A stretch of 20,290 nucleotides of DNA from a virus (IMGVR_UViG_3300028388_003048:1-20290); one strand, 5' to 3'; shown: positions 1-7,501, numbered from the stretch's first letter. Notes: generated by a model not told the origin, from the letters alone. Translations and numbers: made by a program.

Positions 1-780
1 ACGATCACGTCCGGTGAGGCGGGAGACGACGTGCGGGTGCAGGAGACGCTGGCCGACAATGGCGGGTCGCGCACGGTCAGCAGCGCGGCAGTTAGTGTGG
101 CGGCATCGGCAGTATGGACGCCTGCCAGCCTTGGCTCAAAGCTGATTGTATGGCTTGATTTCACCGATCCAGCCGCCATGAACACGGCAGCGGATGGGTC
201 GGGCAGCGCGCCGTCTGATACAGACACAGTTCACCGTGTCAACGACAAGTCCACTCAAGGCAATGATTTCAACAGCGCCAATGGCTTCGGCACCTACGAC
301 AGCACCAACAACTGCATCGTCACAACTACTACCGACGATGATCTGCCCGTGCCTGCTGGCACCCTAACCGGCACGACGACAGACATGATTGTTGCCGCAG
401 TTATGAACAGCAACGGTGACAACAGCTTCGTGCTGACCGGAGTGCGAGGCCCGTTGATCTACTTAGGGCAGGCGAACCTTGGCGCCTTGAACACAACCAT
501 TTCCTCACCGGAGTATGGATCGTCCCTTGAATACTACGACGATGGTGTTCTGATTTCCCCCAACACTCGAAACGACCTGTTCAACGAGTGGGGTAATAAA
601 TGGGCTTATCCAGAAGTTCATGGCGTGGACATCAACTCGAACGACCCCGATGTATCACCGTTCTATTACCCGTCGATTTCTTTGAACAATGGTCTTGTGC
701 GACATTACCTCCTTCTTACGAACAACCTCACGGCGGGCGAACTGTCTGATCTTCGTGCTTGGTTTGCAGGGGAGACGTGA
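1..780 (+). CDS. Tail fibre/adhesin C-terminal part with lectin-like domain (5' end outside window)
   Basis: The frame is open from base 1, so the true start lies upstream. A GTG at 31 would cut into an Ig-like beta segment (VQETLADNGG..SSAAVSV), so I treat the gene as partial. After that segment comes a region with the layout of concanavalin A/LamG-like phage adhesin domains: a hydrophobic strand IVWLDFTD, then VNDKSTQGNDF, and near the end LTAGELSDLRAWFAG, which matches the usual closing helix of such domains. The likely role is a structural tail fibre or receptor-binding component acting outside the virion. Its stop overlaps the next start (TGATG at 778-782), so the two fibre genes are probably translationally coupled. 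Lectin-like fold is inferred from pattern, not from an alignment; other beta-sandwich folds are possible. Confidence 0.65.
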   Translation, partial: TITSGEAGDDVRVQETLADNGGSRTVSSAAVSVAASAVWTPASLGSKLIVWLDFTDPAAMNTAADGSGSAPSDTDTVHRVNDKSTQGNDFNSANGFGTYDSTNNCIVTTTTDDDLPVPAGTLTGTTTDMIVAAVMNSNGDNSFVLTGVRGPLIYLGQANLGALNTTISSPEYGSSLEYYDDGVLISPNTRNDLFNEWGNKWAYPEVHGVDINSNDPDVSPFYYPSISLNNGLVRHYLLLTNNLTAGELSDLRAWFAGET

Positions 781-3089
781 TGTCACGCAAAATCCGATTT
801 AGCGGCTTTCCTACAGGCGAGACCGTTTCCCTCTCGGCCTCTCAGAATGGTGTGACATCCGGTCCCGTAAGCGTAAGCGCATGGAAGGCTGCCGTTTCCG
901 TATCGATCAGCCGCCACCCAACCGGCAATGTCCTGCCGGGTGAGGTCGTTATTTTCTACGTCACAGGAACCTCCGGCTTCACCGGCTCTGACGAATACGA
1001 GGAACTGGACTTCGAGTGGGACTTCGGTGACAGCGGGGCAACCTATTCCGTCGCACAAAACCTACCGTATTCGGACGGCAATACGGAATATGGCCGGATC
1101 GTCTCCCACGCCTACACCACGACCGGCGCAAAGACGATCACGGTCACGTTGCGCGACCACGCTACCGGACAGGTCGGCACTGCGACCATTCCCGTTACCG
1201 TGGACGATCCCGACAGCGACATCACATGGGACAACGACATTTACGTGGACTTCGGGGAGATTTCAGGCACACCGGATTTCACTGGCGCTGCTCCGCAGGG
1301 CGGGGGCGTTGTTCACGTCTCGTCCATCGCCGAATTGCAGAACCTTTCCCTGAACGGGAGCGCAGCCACCCGAAATACACGCATCACCTTTAAGAAAGGC
1401 GAGACGTTCACCTGGAACGCAAGCAGCTTCGGATGCGCGGGTCGCACCTACATCACATCGAGTGACAGCTTCGGCTCCGGCGCACGACCGAAGATCATTT
1501 CCGGCGAGCCGGATTTCAACGATTTCAACGGGGAACTGGAAACGCTCAAACTTTTCAACCCCGGCAATACGGGAGGGCAAAGTCACTTCGCGGTCTACGG
1601 CGTAGATTTCGACGGAACGTATGATCCAGTCACGGGAACGCATAACGGCGGAGGTTGGACGATTGTCTGCGGAGGTCTCAAGGCGGACGACGGCGACCTG
1701 TATCGCTCCTTTTGCCAGTGTAACCTCACGGGCATGAGGGCCGTCTTTATGTCGGAAGGCGCGGACGACATCGGAGCAACCGAGCGAACGTTTTTCGCAA
1801 TGCATGATACGAACGTGCAGGACTGGTCGGACTTCGGCGTTGCCGTATTCGGCACACACCTTATTGCCGGGATTGGCGGGTGCAGCATCCACCAGAACCC
1901 GTTGGCACACACGCGGGATGGCAAGCCTGTTCAACCCTACACGACCGACGACCTGAACAGATCGGCAGACCACGGCCCGCTGCGTCTACACAACACTGAA
2001 TACATCGGTATCACCAACTGCTTCATCGCTAACAGCACGGGCTGGTCTGCCCTATTGCCCAACGACCGTTCTATCCAGCCGATCCTGCGGTTGTCCACGC
2101 CGTATATCGACATGGGAGCCGACAATCCGTTCTCGCTGGTTACGGGCAATATCCAGCGGAACCGGACCATCGGGCATGGGGGCTGGCAGCTTGGGCGCAG
2201 GGAAATCAACAACGCGGGCGGGCTGGTCATGGGTTATTTCCCACGGCACGCCATGATCATAGACCGAAACGAGCATACAATTACCCGCCAGCACGCCGAT
2301 CATTTCATTGTCTCGTCTGGCGTTACCGGGATCTACGCCCGCAACAATGTCTACTACTGCGCTGATGTCTACTCGGCATCCAACCAATTCACAGTCTTTT
2401 TCCGAAACACACCAGCCAATGCGGATTGGTATGTGTTTGCAGGAGGGGCACAAACTGACCCAAGCTATGTTAGGTTTAACACTATGGTCTCAGACCGCTC
2501 TCTCGCCTCTGGTGACAACAAGGCGGTAGAGTTTATTGACGCCGACGCTAGCTCGCTTCCAACCCCGATATCCGAGAACAACATCGTCTGGGCTCCAAAC
2601 CACACCAACGCGGGCGATTTCACCGACTACACGCCACTTGACCGTTCGGACAACTTCAAGCCCGTCACCGGCTCGGCGGCCATCGACGCGGTGTCCTCGG
2701 GCACCATCCCCGTTCGTGACTTCGAGGGCAATCTGCGTGGGGCGACAACGAACTTGGGCGCGCATGACACGGAGAACGCATCGGCGGGAACAGTCGCGGC
2801 TCCGTCCTATACGTCTGGCCTCACCATTGCGGAGCTTTCTTGGGCGGCTGGCGACTACCACGTCAACGATTGGGGCACCTGGGACCACTGGCCCCTCGAA
2901 GACCGCTACATGGTAGAATGGAACTGGGAAGTCGATGGTTTCGGCCTGACTGATGGCGGCGAGCCTGCTCACTTCCGCAACTGGGCGAGGATCACGACCG
3001 AAACCGGAGACCTCACCTGCACGATCACCGCCACGAACCGCTCGGGGGTGAGGGAGCCTGCAACCTCGAACCCACTTACGCTGACGTGA
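780..3089 (+). CDS. Tailspike/fibre with PKD domain and parallel beta-helix
   Basis: The protein has 769 residues from the ATG at 780, which follows GGGGAG at a proper distance; an upstream in-frame TTG at 759 lacks this support. Residues 42-142 look like a PKD/Ig-like domain, with FEWDFGD at 78-84 and SHAYTTTGAKTITVTL at 109-124. The middle (about 180-660) has repeated short strand-turn units and ends with GSAAIDA, VRDFEGNLRG and NLGAHD, the pattern seen at the end of many right-handed beta-helix surface proteins. A tryptophan-rich beta domain (WAAGDYHVNDWGTWDHW) closes the protein. Beta-helix spikes of phages commonly bind and sometimes cleave surface polysaccharide; no catalytic residues can be assigned here. 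It sits between two other fibre-like genes, which supports a role in adsorption. Confidence 0.75.
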   Translation: MSRKIRFSGFPTGETVSLSASQNGVTSGPVSVSAWKAAVSVSISRHPTGNVLPGEVVIFYVTGTSGFTGSDEYEELDFEWDFGDSGATYSVAQNLPYSDGNTEYGRIVSHAYTTTGAKTITVTLRDHATGQVGTATIPVTVDDPDSDITWDNDIYVDFGEISGTPDFTGAAPQGGGVVHVSSIAELQNLSLNGSAATRNTRITFKKGETFTWNASSFGCAGRTYITSSDSFGSGARPKIISGEPDFNDFNGELETLKLFNPGNTGGQSHFAVYGVDFDGTYDPVTGTHNGGGWTIVCGGLKADDGDLYRSFCQCNLTGMRAVFMSEGADDIGATERTFFAMHDTNVQDWSDFGVAVFGTHLIAGIGGCSIHQNPLAHTRDGKPVQPYTTDDLNRSADHGPLRLHNTEYIGITNCFIANSTGWSALLPNDRSIQPILRLSTPYIDMGADNPFSLVTGNIQRNRTIGHGGWQLGRREINNAGGLVMGYFPRHAMIIDRNEHTITRQHADHFIVSSGVTGIYARNNVYYCADVYSASNQFTVFFRNTPANADWYVFAGGAQTDPSYVRFNTMVSDRSLASGDNKAVEFIDADASSLPTPISENNIVWAPNHTNAGDFTDYTPLDRSDNFKPVTGSAAIDAVSSGTIPVRDFEGNLRGATTNLGAHDTENASAGTVAAPSYTSGLTIAELSWAAGDYHVNDWGTWDHWPLEDRYMVEWNWEVDGFGLTDGGEPAHFRNWARITTETGDLTCTITATNRSGVREPATSNPLTLT

Positions 3090-3116
3090 GGTGAGCGATA
3101 AGCTTAGGAGACTAAA

Positions 3117-4265
3117 ATGAGTCTTTGTGCTATAACAGGAACACTTCATGATCGGTCGGGTACACCGCTCGCACACACCAATCTTGTCGTAGTCCCACGA
3201 CAGCCTGTCACAGGCGATGACGTTACGCTCATTCCGTTGGAGGAAACATTTACCTCCAATGCCGTAGGAGAAGTCTCCTTCAGCCTCTATCCCGGCAGGT
3301 ACCTCGGCGAGATCGCCAACGGCACGGAGATTATTCGTTTTCCGTTCACCGTGCCCTCACAAGATACTGCAACCCTTGCTGACCTCGTCCGTGCCAATGG
3401 CACCATCGAGCCTTCAATTCTATCTTCTGCCCGCAGTGAAGCCGACATAGCTGCGGCCAGCGCCGCCATCGCCTCTGCGCAAGCCGCAGTCGTTTTAACC
3501 TACGCAAACATTTCAATAGAAAACGAGGGCCTGTGGGTTTCCGGAACATCCTATACCGCAGGCGATGTCGTTTGGTCGCCCACCGATTTCCAAAACTACC
3601 GAGCCAAGACGGATCATTCATCATCCACCGATCCGGCGGCCGATACGACAAACTGGCAAAAGATCACCGTCGGCACGGGAATGGACCCGAATGATAATCT
3701 TTCGCAGCTTTCCGACTACGCTGCCGCCCGCAGCAATCTAAACGTACCAGGGAAAGCCTCTGACGAGGCCATCACAGGCAACTGGACTATCTCAAATACC
3801 TGGACCTTCAGCGGCGTCCTTAACGTCACCGGCGACCTTCAACTTGGCGGCACTGCCGTTACTGCCGTAGGCGAAGCCGTTATGACAGCCGCGGATGCCG
3901 CTGCAGGCCGTTCCGCAGTCGGTGCCGTTGGCCTTTCCGACGCTCAAACATTGAGCAATAAGACTTTCGGCGACGGAACCGCTGTCGTCACCGATGCTGT
4001 TTCGTGGACAGGCGCCGTAACCCTCGATCCTGCTAATGGCCTTATTCAAACAGTCACTCTTACCGGAAATGTCAGTGGCATCACCGACTCCCTCGTAGAC
4101 GGCGAAGGAGTTCTTCTCGCTATAGATGACGGCGCGGGCTACACAATCACGTGGCCTACGATGACGTGGCTTGACGGCTCGGCGCCCGTTCTAGCTACAA
4201 CCGGCCTGACGTGGGTAAGCGTCTGGAAAGTCGACACGACGCTTTATGGGGTTCAGATAAGATAA
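3117..4265 (+). CDS. Tail fibre protein with chitin-binding-like module
   Basis: The protein has 382 residues; the start at 3117 follows TAGGAG. Residues 1-80 resemble a transthyretin/carboxypeptidase-regulatory-like beta sandwich found at the N-termini of phage fibres (SLYPGRYLGEI). Residues 105-128 are an Ala-rich helical stretch. Residues 139-183 match the layout of CBM5/12 chitin-binding modules: LWVSGTSYTAGDVVW, then Y, H, and TTNWQKI. Segments such as NLSQLSDYAAARSNL (194-208) and SDAQTLSNKTF (274-284) are typical of fibre shafts. The last 70 residues (VTLTGNVSG, GYTITWP, TWVSVWKVD) form a common fibre-tip beta domain. It is probably a trimeric side fibre contacting host glycans. The next gene overlaps its stop (TAATG). 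Function is inferred from domain patterns. Confidence 0.75.
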   Translation: MSLCAITGTLHDRSGTPLAHTNLVVVPRQPVTGDDVTLIPLEETFTSNAVGEVSFSLYPGRYLGEIANGTEIIRFPFTVPSQDTATLADLVRANGTIEPSILSSARSEADIAAASAAIASAQAAVVLTYANISIENEGLWVSGTSYTAGDVVWSPTDFQNYRAKTDHSSSTDPAADTTNWQKITVGTGMDPNDNLSQLSDYAAARSNLNVPGKASDEAITGNWTISNTWTFSGVLNVTGDLQLGGTAVTAVGEAVMTAADAAAGRSAVGAVGLSDAQTLSNKTFGDGTAVVTDAVSWTGAVTLDPANGLIQTVTLTGNVSGITDSLVDGEGVLLAIDDGAGYTITWPTMTWLDGSAPVLATTGLTWVSVWKVDTTLYGVQIR

Positions 4266-5116
4266 TGCTTTTTCTCCCTTATTTCAACCTGTTGCCTCGA
4301 AGAGAGCCGGATATTTCTCGGCTGGCTTTCGAGCCGACACAGGAACTCGATCCGACAGACTACGCACCGTCAAAACGTTCTATTTCTGTTCAACCTGGCG
4401 GTGACAGTGTAATTTGCTGGGGGTATACGGAAGATTATCTAGCCCAATACGATCTTTCCGTGCCGTATGACTTAACGAGCGGAAGCCTGACATATGACGG
4501 GTTTTCTGGAACATTAACTGGAGGCCAAGGAGTATTTACTCCTAGTGGTGTGTTCTATTTTCCTAGGGGTGTGGCAGGAGGTTTTGACGATAATATTCTT
4601 ATAAACAATGGCAGTACTACAACTCCATTTCGTATAGGAGGAACTAACTCTTCTGCAGCTGATATAGGCGTGGCAAGAGACTATTCCGCTATAGTTTGGG
4701 CCGACGAAGGAAACGCCATTCTTTCGTTGGAAAGAGCACCCGGCTACGTTCGTTACCACACATTAGCCGCCGCATATGACCTGTCAAGCGGTGCTACTGT
4801 AACCGAAGATACGGCAAAAGAATTAGATGTTGAAGCTTTGCTTCCCGCGCTTAGCTATACACCATATTTCTCTGGCCTATCTCTTTCCAGCTCAGGCAGA
4901 AAAATGTTTATTTCGGAACTTTCGGTCAGCCGCCTTTTTCAATTCACCCTTTCTATCCCATACGACCCGAGTACTGCTACATACGACGACCAATACATCC
5001 TTGAAGACGACACCGGCGGCGTCGAAGTCCGCGCCGCTGTCCTTACCGACAACGACCGCTACCTTATCGGCGTCGTAGACGGCACAATTGACGGCTTCCA
5101 ACGTTGGAGATTCTGA
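4265..5116 (+). CDS. Phage structural repeat protein, possibly beta-propeller-like
   Basis: The protein has 283 residues from ATG 4265, which overlaps the preceding stop as TAATG. A GTG at 4211 in the same frame would give a 54-base overlap and is less likely. Three related units are visible: QYDLSVPYDL (61-70), YHTLAAAYDL (163-172) and QFTLSIPYDP (225-234), each followed by a short Ser/Thr-rich strand. The spacing and the SSSGRKMFIS segment (208-217) match repeat proteins of marine and environmental phages in which each unit carries the phrase L-x-x-x-Y-D-x-S-x-A; these are thought to form beta-propeller blades. Position among the fibre genes suggests a fibre or fibre-tip part. The stretch around 4550-4800 is visibly richer in A/T than its neighbours, which fits modular exchange. 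No enzymatic residues were recognised. Confidence 0.6.
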   Translation: MLFLPYFNLLPRREPDISRLAFEPTQELDPTDYAPSKRSISVQPGGDSVICWGYTEDYLAQYDLSVPYDLTSGSLTYDGFSGTLTGGQGVFTPSGVFYFPRGVAGGFDDNILINNGSTTTPFRIGGTNSSAADIGVARDYSAIVWADEGNAILSLERAPGYVRYHTLAAAYDLSSGATVTEDTAKELDVEALLPALSYTPYFSGLSLSSSGRKMFISELSVSRLFQFTLSIPYDPSTATYDDQYILEDDTGGVEVRAAVLTDNDRYLIGVVDGTIDGFQRWRF

Positions 5117-5117
5117 T

Positions 5118-5624
5118 ATGCAACTGCTTCGCGTAGTCAACGGAGCCCCGGAACCCTACACCACCTCACGGCTCCGACAGGACAATCCGAACGTTTCGTT
5201 TCCTGCCTCGTATCCGGCGGCGCTACTCGCCGAGTACGACGTCTTCCAGTACGTTACGGACGACCCTCCGGCCTACGACCAGGTCCTCGAGCAGATCGTC
5301 CCCGGAAACTTCTACGAGGACGCTGGAACATGGCGGCGCGGGTGGACTATCGAGCCCTCTCCGGTTCCCGAGTACGTCACTAAGGTAGGCCTTAAACGAG
5401 CTTGCGAGCAGCAAGCCGATTGGGACGGCGCCGGAAACAACCTTTGGCAGGTGGCGAAGGCCGCGATCGCCACCCTGTCTGACAGCGAACAGGACGAGTG
5501 GAACCTTGCTACGCAGGTTCCCCGTGAAAACTCTGCCTTCGTCGCCCTCGCAACATCGCCCGCAATCGGCGCTACCGAGCAGCAGATAGACGACGTGTTC
5601 CGCCTAGGAAAGTTTCTCGAATGA
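5118..5624 (+). CDS. Conserved-type phage protein after fibre genes, function unknown
   Basis: The protein has 168 residues. ATG 5118 follows GGAGA with about seven bases spacing and lies one base after the previous stop; an in-frame TTG at 5088 has no better site. The N-terminal half carries NPNVSFPASYPAALLAEYDVFQY, summarised as a P-N-x-S-F-P motif then an L-x-x-Y-x-V motif at residues 24-44, a layout common in small phage proteins encoded just behind tail fibres. The C-terminal half (about 85-168) is mostly helical, with KVGLKRACEQQ and a closing QQIDDVFRLGKF. It may be a fibre-associated or fibre-assembly factor, but that rests only on position. Its stop overlaps the next start (ATGA at 5621-5624). 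Confidence 0.6.
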   Translation: MQLLRVVNGAPEPYTTSRLRQDNPNVSFPASYPAALLAEYDVFQYVTDDPPAYDQVLEQIVPGNFYEDAGTWRRGWTIEPSPVPEYVTKVGLKRACEQQADWDGAGNNLWQVAKAAIATLSDSEQDEWNLATQVPRENSAFVALATSPAIGATEQQIDDVFRLGKFLE

Positions 5625-5935
5625 TCCTCTACTTCCTCAAAACCCCATCAAGTTTCGAGAAAGATTGGCGCGGCTTTGCAATCAACGCGGCGGGCCATGC
5701 GCTAGCCGTAGGCGCCCTTCCAATTCTTTGGTGGCCTCCACTTCTAGCCGTCACCCTCACCCTTTACGCTGTTTGGGAGGCTGTTCAGTGGAACCAATAT
5801 AACGCTGAGTTATGGGACTGCTTCCACGATTGGGCCTTCGTAGCCATTGGCGCGGCCTTAGCTTTCGCGCCGACAATCCCCCTAGCCCTCGCTATCGTAG
5901 CCTTTTACCTAGCTGGAGTTTTTAGGAGGTTATAA
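5621..5935 (+). CDS. Small multi-pass membrane protein at head of lysis region
   Basis: The protein has 104 residues and starts within the preceding stop (ATGA), so it is probably coupled to it. Hydrophobic spans are visible at about 18-36, 38-56 and 70-100, giving three or four membrane segments. Between them lies WEAVQWNQYNAELWDCFHDW (51-70), with acidic residues bracketed by tryptophans, which recalls small VanZ-like phage membrane proteins that carry E-x-x-Q and D-x-x-x-D motifs. It precedes a coiled-coil membrane protein, a holin candidate and the endolysin, so a role in lysis is plausible, but it could equally be an unrelated membrane protein. I do not recognise a named family with certainty. 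Confidence 0.6.
   Translation: MILYFLKTPSSFEKDWRGFAINAAGHALAVGALPILWWPPLLAVTLTLYAVWEAVQWNQYNAELWDCFHDWAFVAIGAALAFAPTIPLALAIVAFYLAGVFRRL
5924..5930 (+). promoter_or_regulatory. Strong ribosome-binding site deciding a TTG start
   Basis: AGGAGGT ends six bases before TTG at 5937. This near-perfect site, still inside the upstream membrane-protein gene, is the reason for accepting the rare TTG start; the next in-frame ATG is 51 codons further on and would remove the coiled coil. Confidence 0.75.
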
Positions 5936-5936
5936 A

Positions 5937-6293
5937 TTGACCGAGCACGACGTTAGTGGACGAGTAAAAGCGTTGGAAGCTTTACGAGATGCAGATGTGA
6001 GACAGATAGAAAGACTCGATAACCACATTCGGCAACTTTCGGAGGCGACAAATACGCTTACCGGAGAGGTAAAAGTACTGTCTTCGAAAATGACCGATCT
6101 TTCTTCTCTTCCAGCTAGGGTAGATGAAAACGCCACGGCGGAACAAGTTAACGATGCTTTGCGAAAGCAAAAGAATGAACAGCAAGAAGAGTTCCGCGTC
6201 CACATTAACACACTCGTAAGCCGCATCAGCATGGCAGTCGGCGGGATTGTCAGCCTCGTCACCATAGGAGTTCAAATATGGCTAAACGTCTAA
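5937..6293 (+). CDS. Coiled-coil protein with C-terminal membrane anchor (XhlA/holin-accessory-like)
   Basis: The protein has 118 residues from a TTG start backed by a strong ribosome-binding site. Residues 1-60 form charged heptad-like repeats (VKALEALRDADVRQIERLDN), residues 65-92 are a second charged helix, and residues 96-116 are a single hydrophobic span ending in WLNV. This architecture, soluble coiled coil followed by one C-terminal membrane span, is that of XhlA-type and related lysis-accessory proteins. Its last 16 bases overlap the next gene, the holin candidate. A role in setting or helping holin function is an inference from shape and position; sequence similarity to a named family cannot be confirmed by eye. 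Confidence 0.65.
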   Translation: MTEHDVSGRVKALEALRDADVRQIERLDNHIRQLSEATNTLTGEVKVLSSKMTDLSSLPARVDENATAEQVNDALRKQKNEQQEEFRVHINTLVSRISMAVGGIVSLVTIGVQIWLNV

Positions 6294-6505
6294 GCCTCGT
6301 CCCCAACTGGAAGGCCATCTTGAAGAGGTCCTACAGCATCTGGTTTGGCGCCTACCTTCCACTCCTTTGGCTGCTGATCCCGGAGATAGTCTTCTACCTT
6401 ACCGGCCGCGATTGGTCGCCTACCTTCGTCTGGATCGTGGCCTTCCTTCTCGCCTCCATCACCCCAATCGTCCGCATCCTTCGACAGGGTATCGACTATG
6501 ATTGA
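6278..6505 (+). CDS. Putative holin, two membrane spans
   Basis: The protein has 75 residues; ATG 6278 follows AGGAG with seven bases spacing. A short basic N-terminus with LVPNWKAILKRSYSI (7-21) precedes hydrophobic spans at about 22-42 and 48-67, then a basic tail RILRQ. The phrase VPNWK..LKR-S followed by two membrane spans is typical of a family of small phage proteins annotated as holins (DUF7940-like). Two spans with a short hairpin would make it a class II-type holin. It ends inside the endolysin start region (8-base overlap), the classical holin-endolysin order. Expected role: forming lesions in the inner membrane at the end of the infection cycle. Confidence 0.7.
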   Translation: MAKRLSLVPNWKAILKRSYSIWFGAYLPLLWLLIPEIVFYLTGRDWSPTFVWIVAFLLASITPIVRILRQGIDYD

Positions 6506-7016
6506 GTGGCTCCTTTGCGCACTTTTCGCGGTCTGCGGCTCCACCGCCCCGGACAGCGCGCCTTCGTGGTCGGAGACGGCTGTTCACGCTGTCCCGCTTG
6601 TAGCCCGTTGGGAGGGCCTTCGTACCGAAGCCTACCTCGACACAATCGCCGAGCCGCCCGTCTGGACGATTTGTTACGGCGAAACGCAGGGAGTCCAACC
6701 CAATGAAGTCCGCACGGAAGAAGAATGTGAGCGTGGGCTCCGTCAAGGCTTGCAAGTCTATTGGCACCACTATCGCGGCTATGTTGAGGACGCTCGGGTG
6801 CTCGAGTCGGAAAGTGATGCGGCCTTCACGTCTCTGACGTGGAACATTGGATGGGGCGCGATAGGCCGCTCTACAGCCATGCGGCGGATCAATGCGGGCG
6901 ACGTGGCCGGAGGCTGCGAGGCGTTGACTTGGTGGAACAAAGCTGGAGGCCGCGTTATCCGTGGCCTCGTCAACCGGCGGCAGGACGAATACCGCCTTTG
7001 TCTGGAGGGAACCTGA
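6498..7016 (+). CDS. Endolysin, GH24 (T4/P21-type) lysozyme
   Basis: The protein has 172 residues and hydrolyses the glycan strands of peptidoglycan. Catalytic residues of the family can be placed: E39 in RWEGLRTEAYLD, D48 in the same segment, and T57 in WTICYGET. The Glu-to-Asp spacing equals that of P21 R; the Asp-to-Thr spacing is three residues longer. The WNIGWGAIG and RRINAGD stretches in the second half also fit the family. Residues 3-16 are weakly hydrophobic (WLLCALFAVCGS), so it may be exported as a signal-anchor-release enzyme; Cys7, Cys13 and Cys59 could take part in activation as in P1/P21 relatives. However, the extreme N-terminus has Glu3 and no Lys/Arg, which is odd for an export signal. 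It overlaps the holin gene and is followed by spanins. Confidence 0.9.
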   Translation: MIEWLLCALFAVCGSTAPDSAPSWSETAVHAVPLVARWEGLRTEAYLDTIAEPPVWTICYGETQGVQPNEVRTEEECERGLRQGLQVYWHHYRGYVEDARVLESESDAAFTSLTWNIGWGAIGRSTAMRRINAGDVAGGCEALTWWNKAGGRVIRGLVNRRQDEYRLCLEGT

Positions 7017-7120
7017 TGTGGGAACTTTTAGTAAATATCTTCGCAGGCGCTTTGATGATGCTAGTCGTCGTCGGCGCCTTCGGTATCCTCTACGCCTATT
7101 TTACGAAAGGTAAGTGGTGA
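7016..7120 (+). CDS. 34-residue single-span membrane peptide
   Basis: This short gene starts at ATG 7016, sharing its A with the endolysin stop (TGATG), and follows GGAGG with a normal distance. The peptide is one hydrophobic helix (about residues 4-28, NIFAGALMMLVVVGAFG) with a short basic tail YFTKGKW. It sits between endolysin and i-spanin and its stop overlaps the next start. Tight packing and a ribosome-binding site argue that it is real. It might be a second holin, an antiholin or a pinholin-like regulator; nothing in the sequence decides between these. Confidence 0.6.
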   Translation: MWELLVNIFAGALMMLVVVGAFGILYAYFTKGKW

Positions 7121-7374
7121 TAGAAAAGATCATCATACTTGCAGGCGCCGGAATGCTTCTATTCCTCGGCTACCAAGCCTATACCATCCAAAGCCTGCAA
7201 CAAGAACTAGCCTTTACCTCGGAGACCCTTTCATCGTGCCGCGCAACTCTCGCGGCCTATTTAGAAGGAGAGGACATCGATGATGACATCCCGCTTGACC
7301 TTGATGGCTTCCCTATTCCTCCTGAGTGGCTGCGAGGCGATCCTGTCCCGCGAGCCCCCTCCACTGGACCCTAA
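7117..7374 (+). CDS. Putative i-spanin (Rz-like inner membrane spanin)
   Basis: The protein has 85 residues from GTG 7117, which overlaps the previous stop (GTGA); a second GTG directly before it at 7114 is an alternative, both served by AAAGG. An N-terminal membrane anchor (about 4-20, IIILAGAGMLLFLGY) is followed by a short helix (QSLQQELAFTSETLSSCRATL, split here as residues 25-45) and a Pro/Asp-rich periplasmic tail with PIPPEWLR. This is the layout of an inner-membrane spanin that would bridge to an outer-membrane lipoprotein. The following lipoprotein gene starts within its last third in another frame, the hallmark of Rz/Rz1 pairs. The periplasmic helix is shorter than in lambda Rz. Confidence 0.65.
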   Translation: MIEKIIILAGAGMLLFLGYQAYTIQSLQQELAFTSETLSSCRATLAAYLEGEDIDDDIPLDLDGFPIPPEWLRGDPVPRAPSTGP

Positions 7375-7501
7375 GGAATTTTTCTGCCTCAACACGGAAG
7401 ACTTCCGTTACCTACAGGAAGAACTCGATGCCCGACAACCATGGCCTGCCAACCTCGCACGAGAGTTCCGCATCAACTCGCGGCGAGACCTCTGGTGTTA
7501 A
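7280..7501 (+). CDS. Putative o-spanin (Rz1-like outer membrane lipoprotein)
   Basis: The protein has 73 residues (72 if the ATG at 7283 is used). AAGGAGAGG lies just upstream inside the i-spanin gene. A basic start, hydrophobic core and lipobox LLSGC are clear; the lipidated residue would be Cys18. The mature part begins with EAILSREPPPLDP, Pro-rich as in many Rz1 proteins, but continues with a charged helix (YLQEELDARQPWPANL) and ends in a second cysteine, longer than the usual Rz1. It overlaps the i-spanin by 95 bases and the next gene by 74 bases. Expected role: outer membrane disruption together with the i-spanin in the last step of lysis of a Gram-negative cell. Confidence 0.75.
   Translation: MMTSRLTLMASLFLLSGCEAILSREPPPLDPKEFFCLNTEDFRYLQEELDARQPWPANLAREFRINSRRDLWC

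Noticed and set aside
1263-1973. Antisense frame of 236 codons within the spike gene
   Set aside because: Low-complexity composition typical of a shadow, no ribosome site, and contained entirely in a well-supported coding region.
1-5624. Possible diversity-generating retroelement, as in BPP-1
   Set aside because: No reverse transcriptase frame, no template/variable repeat pair and no C-type lectin variable end were seen in any fibre gene of the window.
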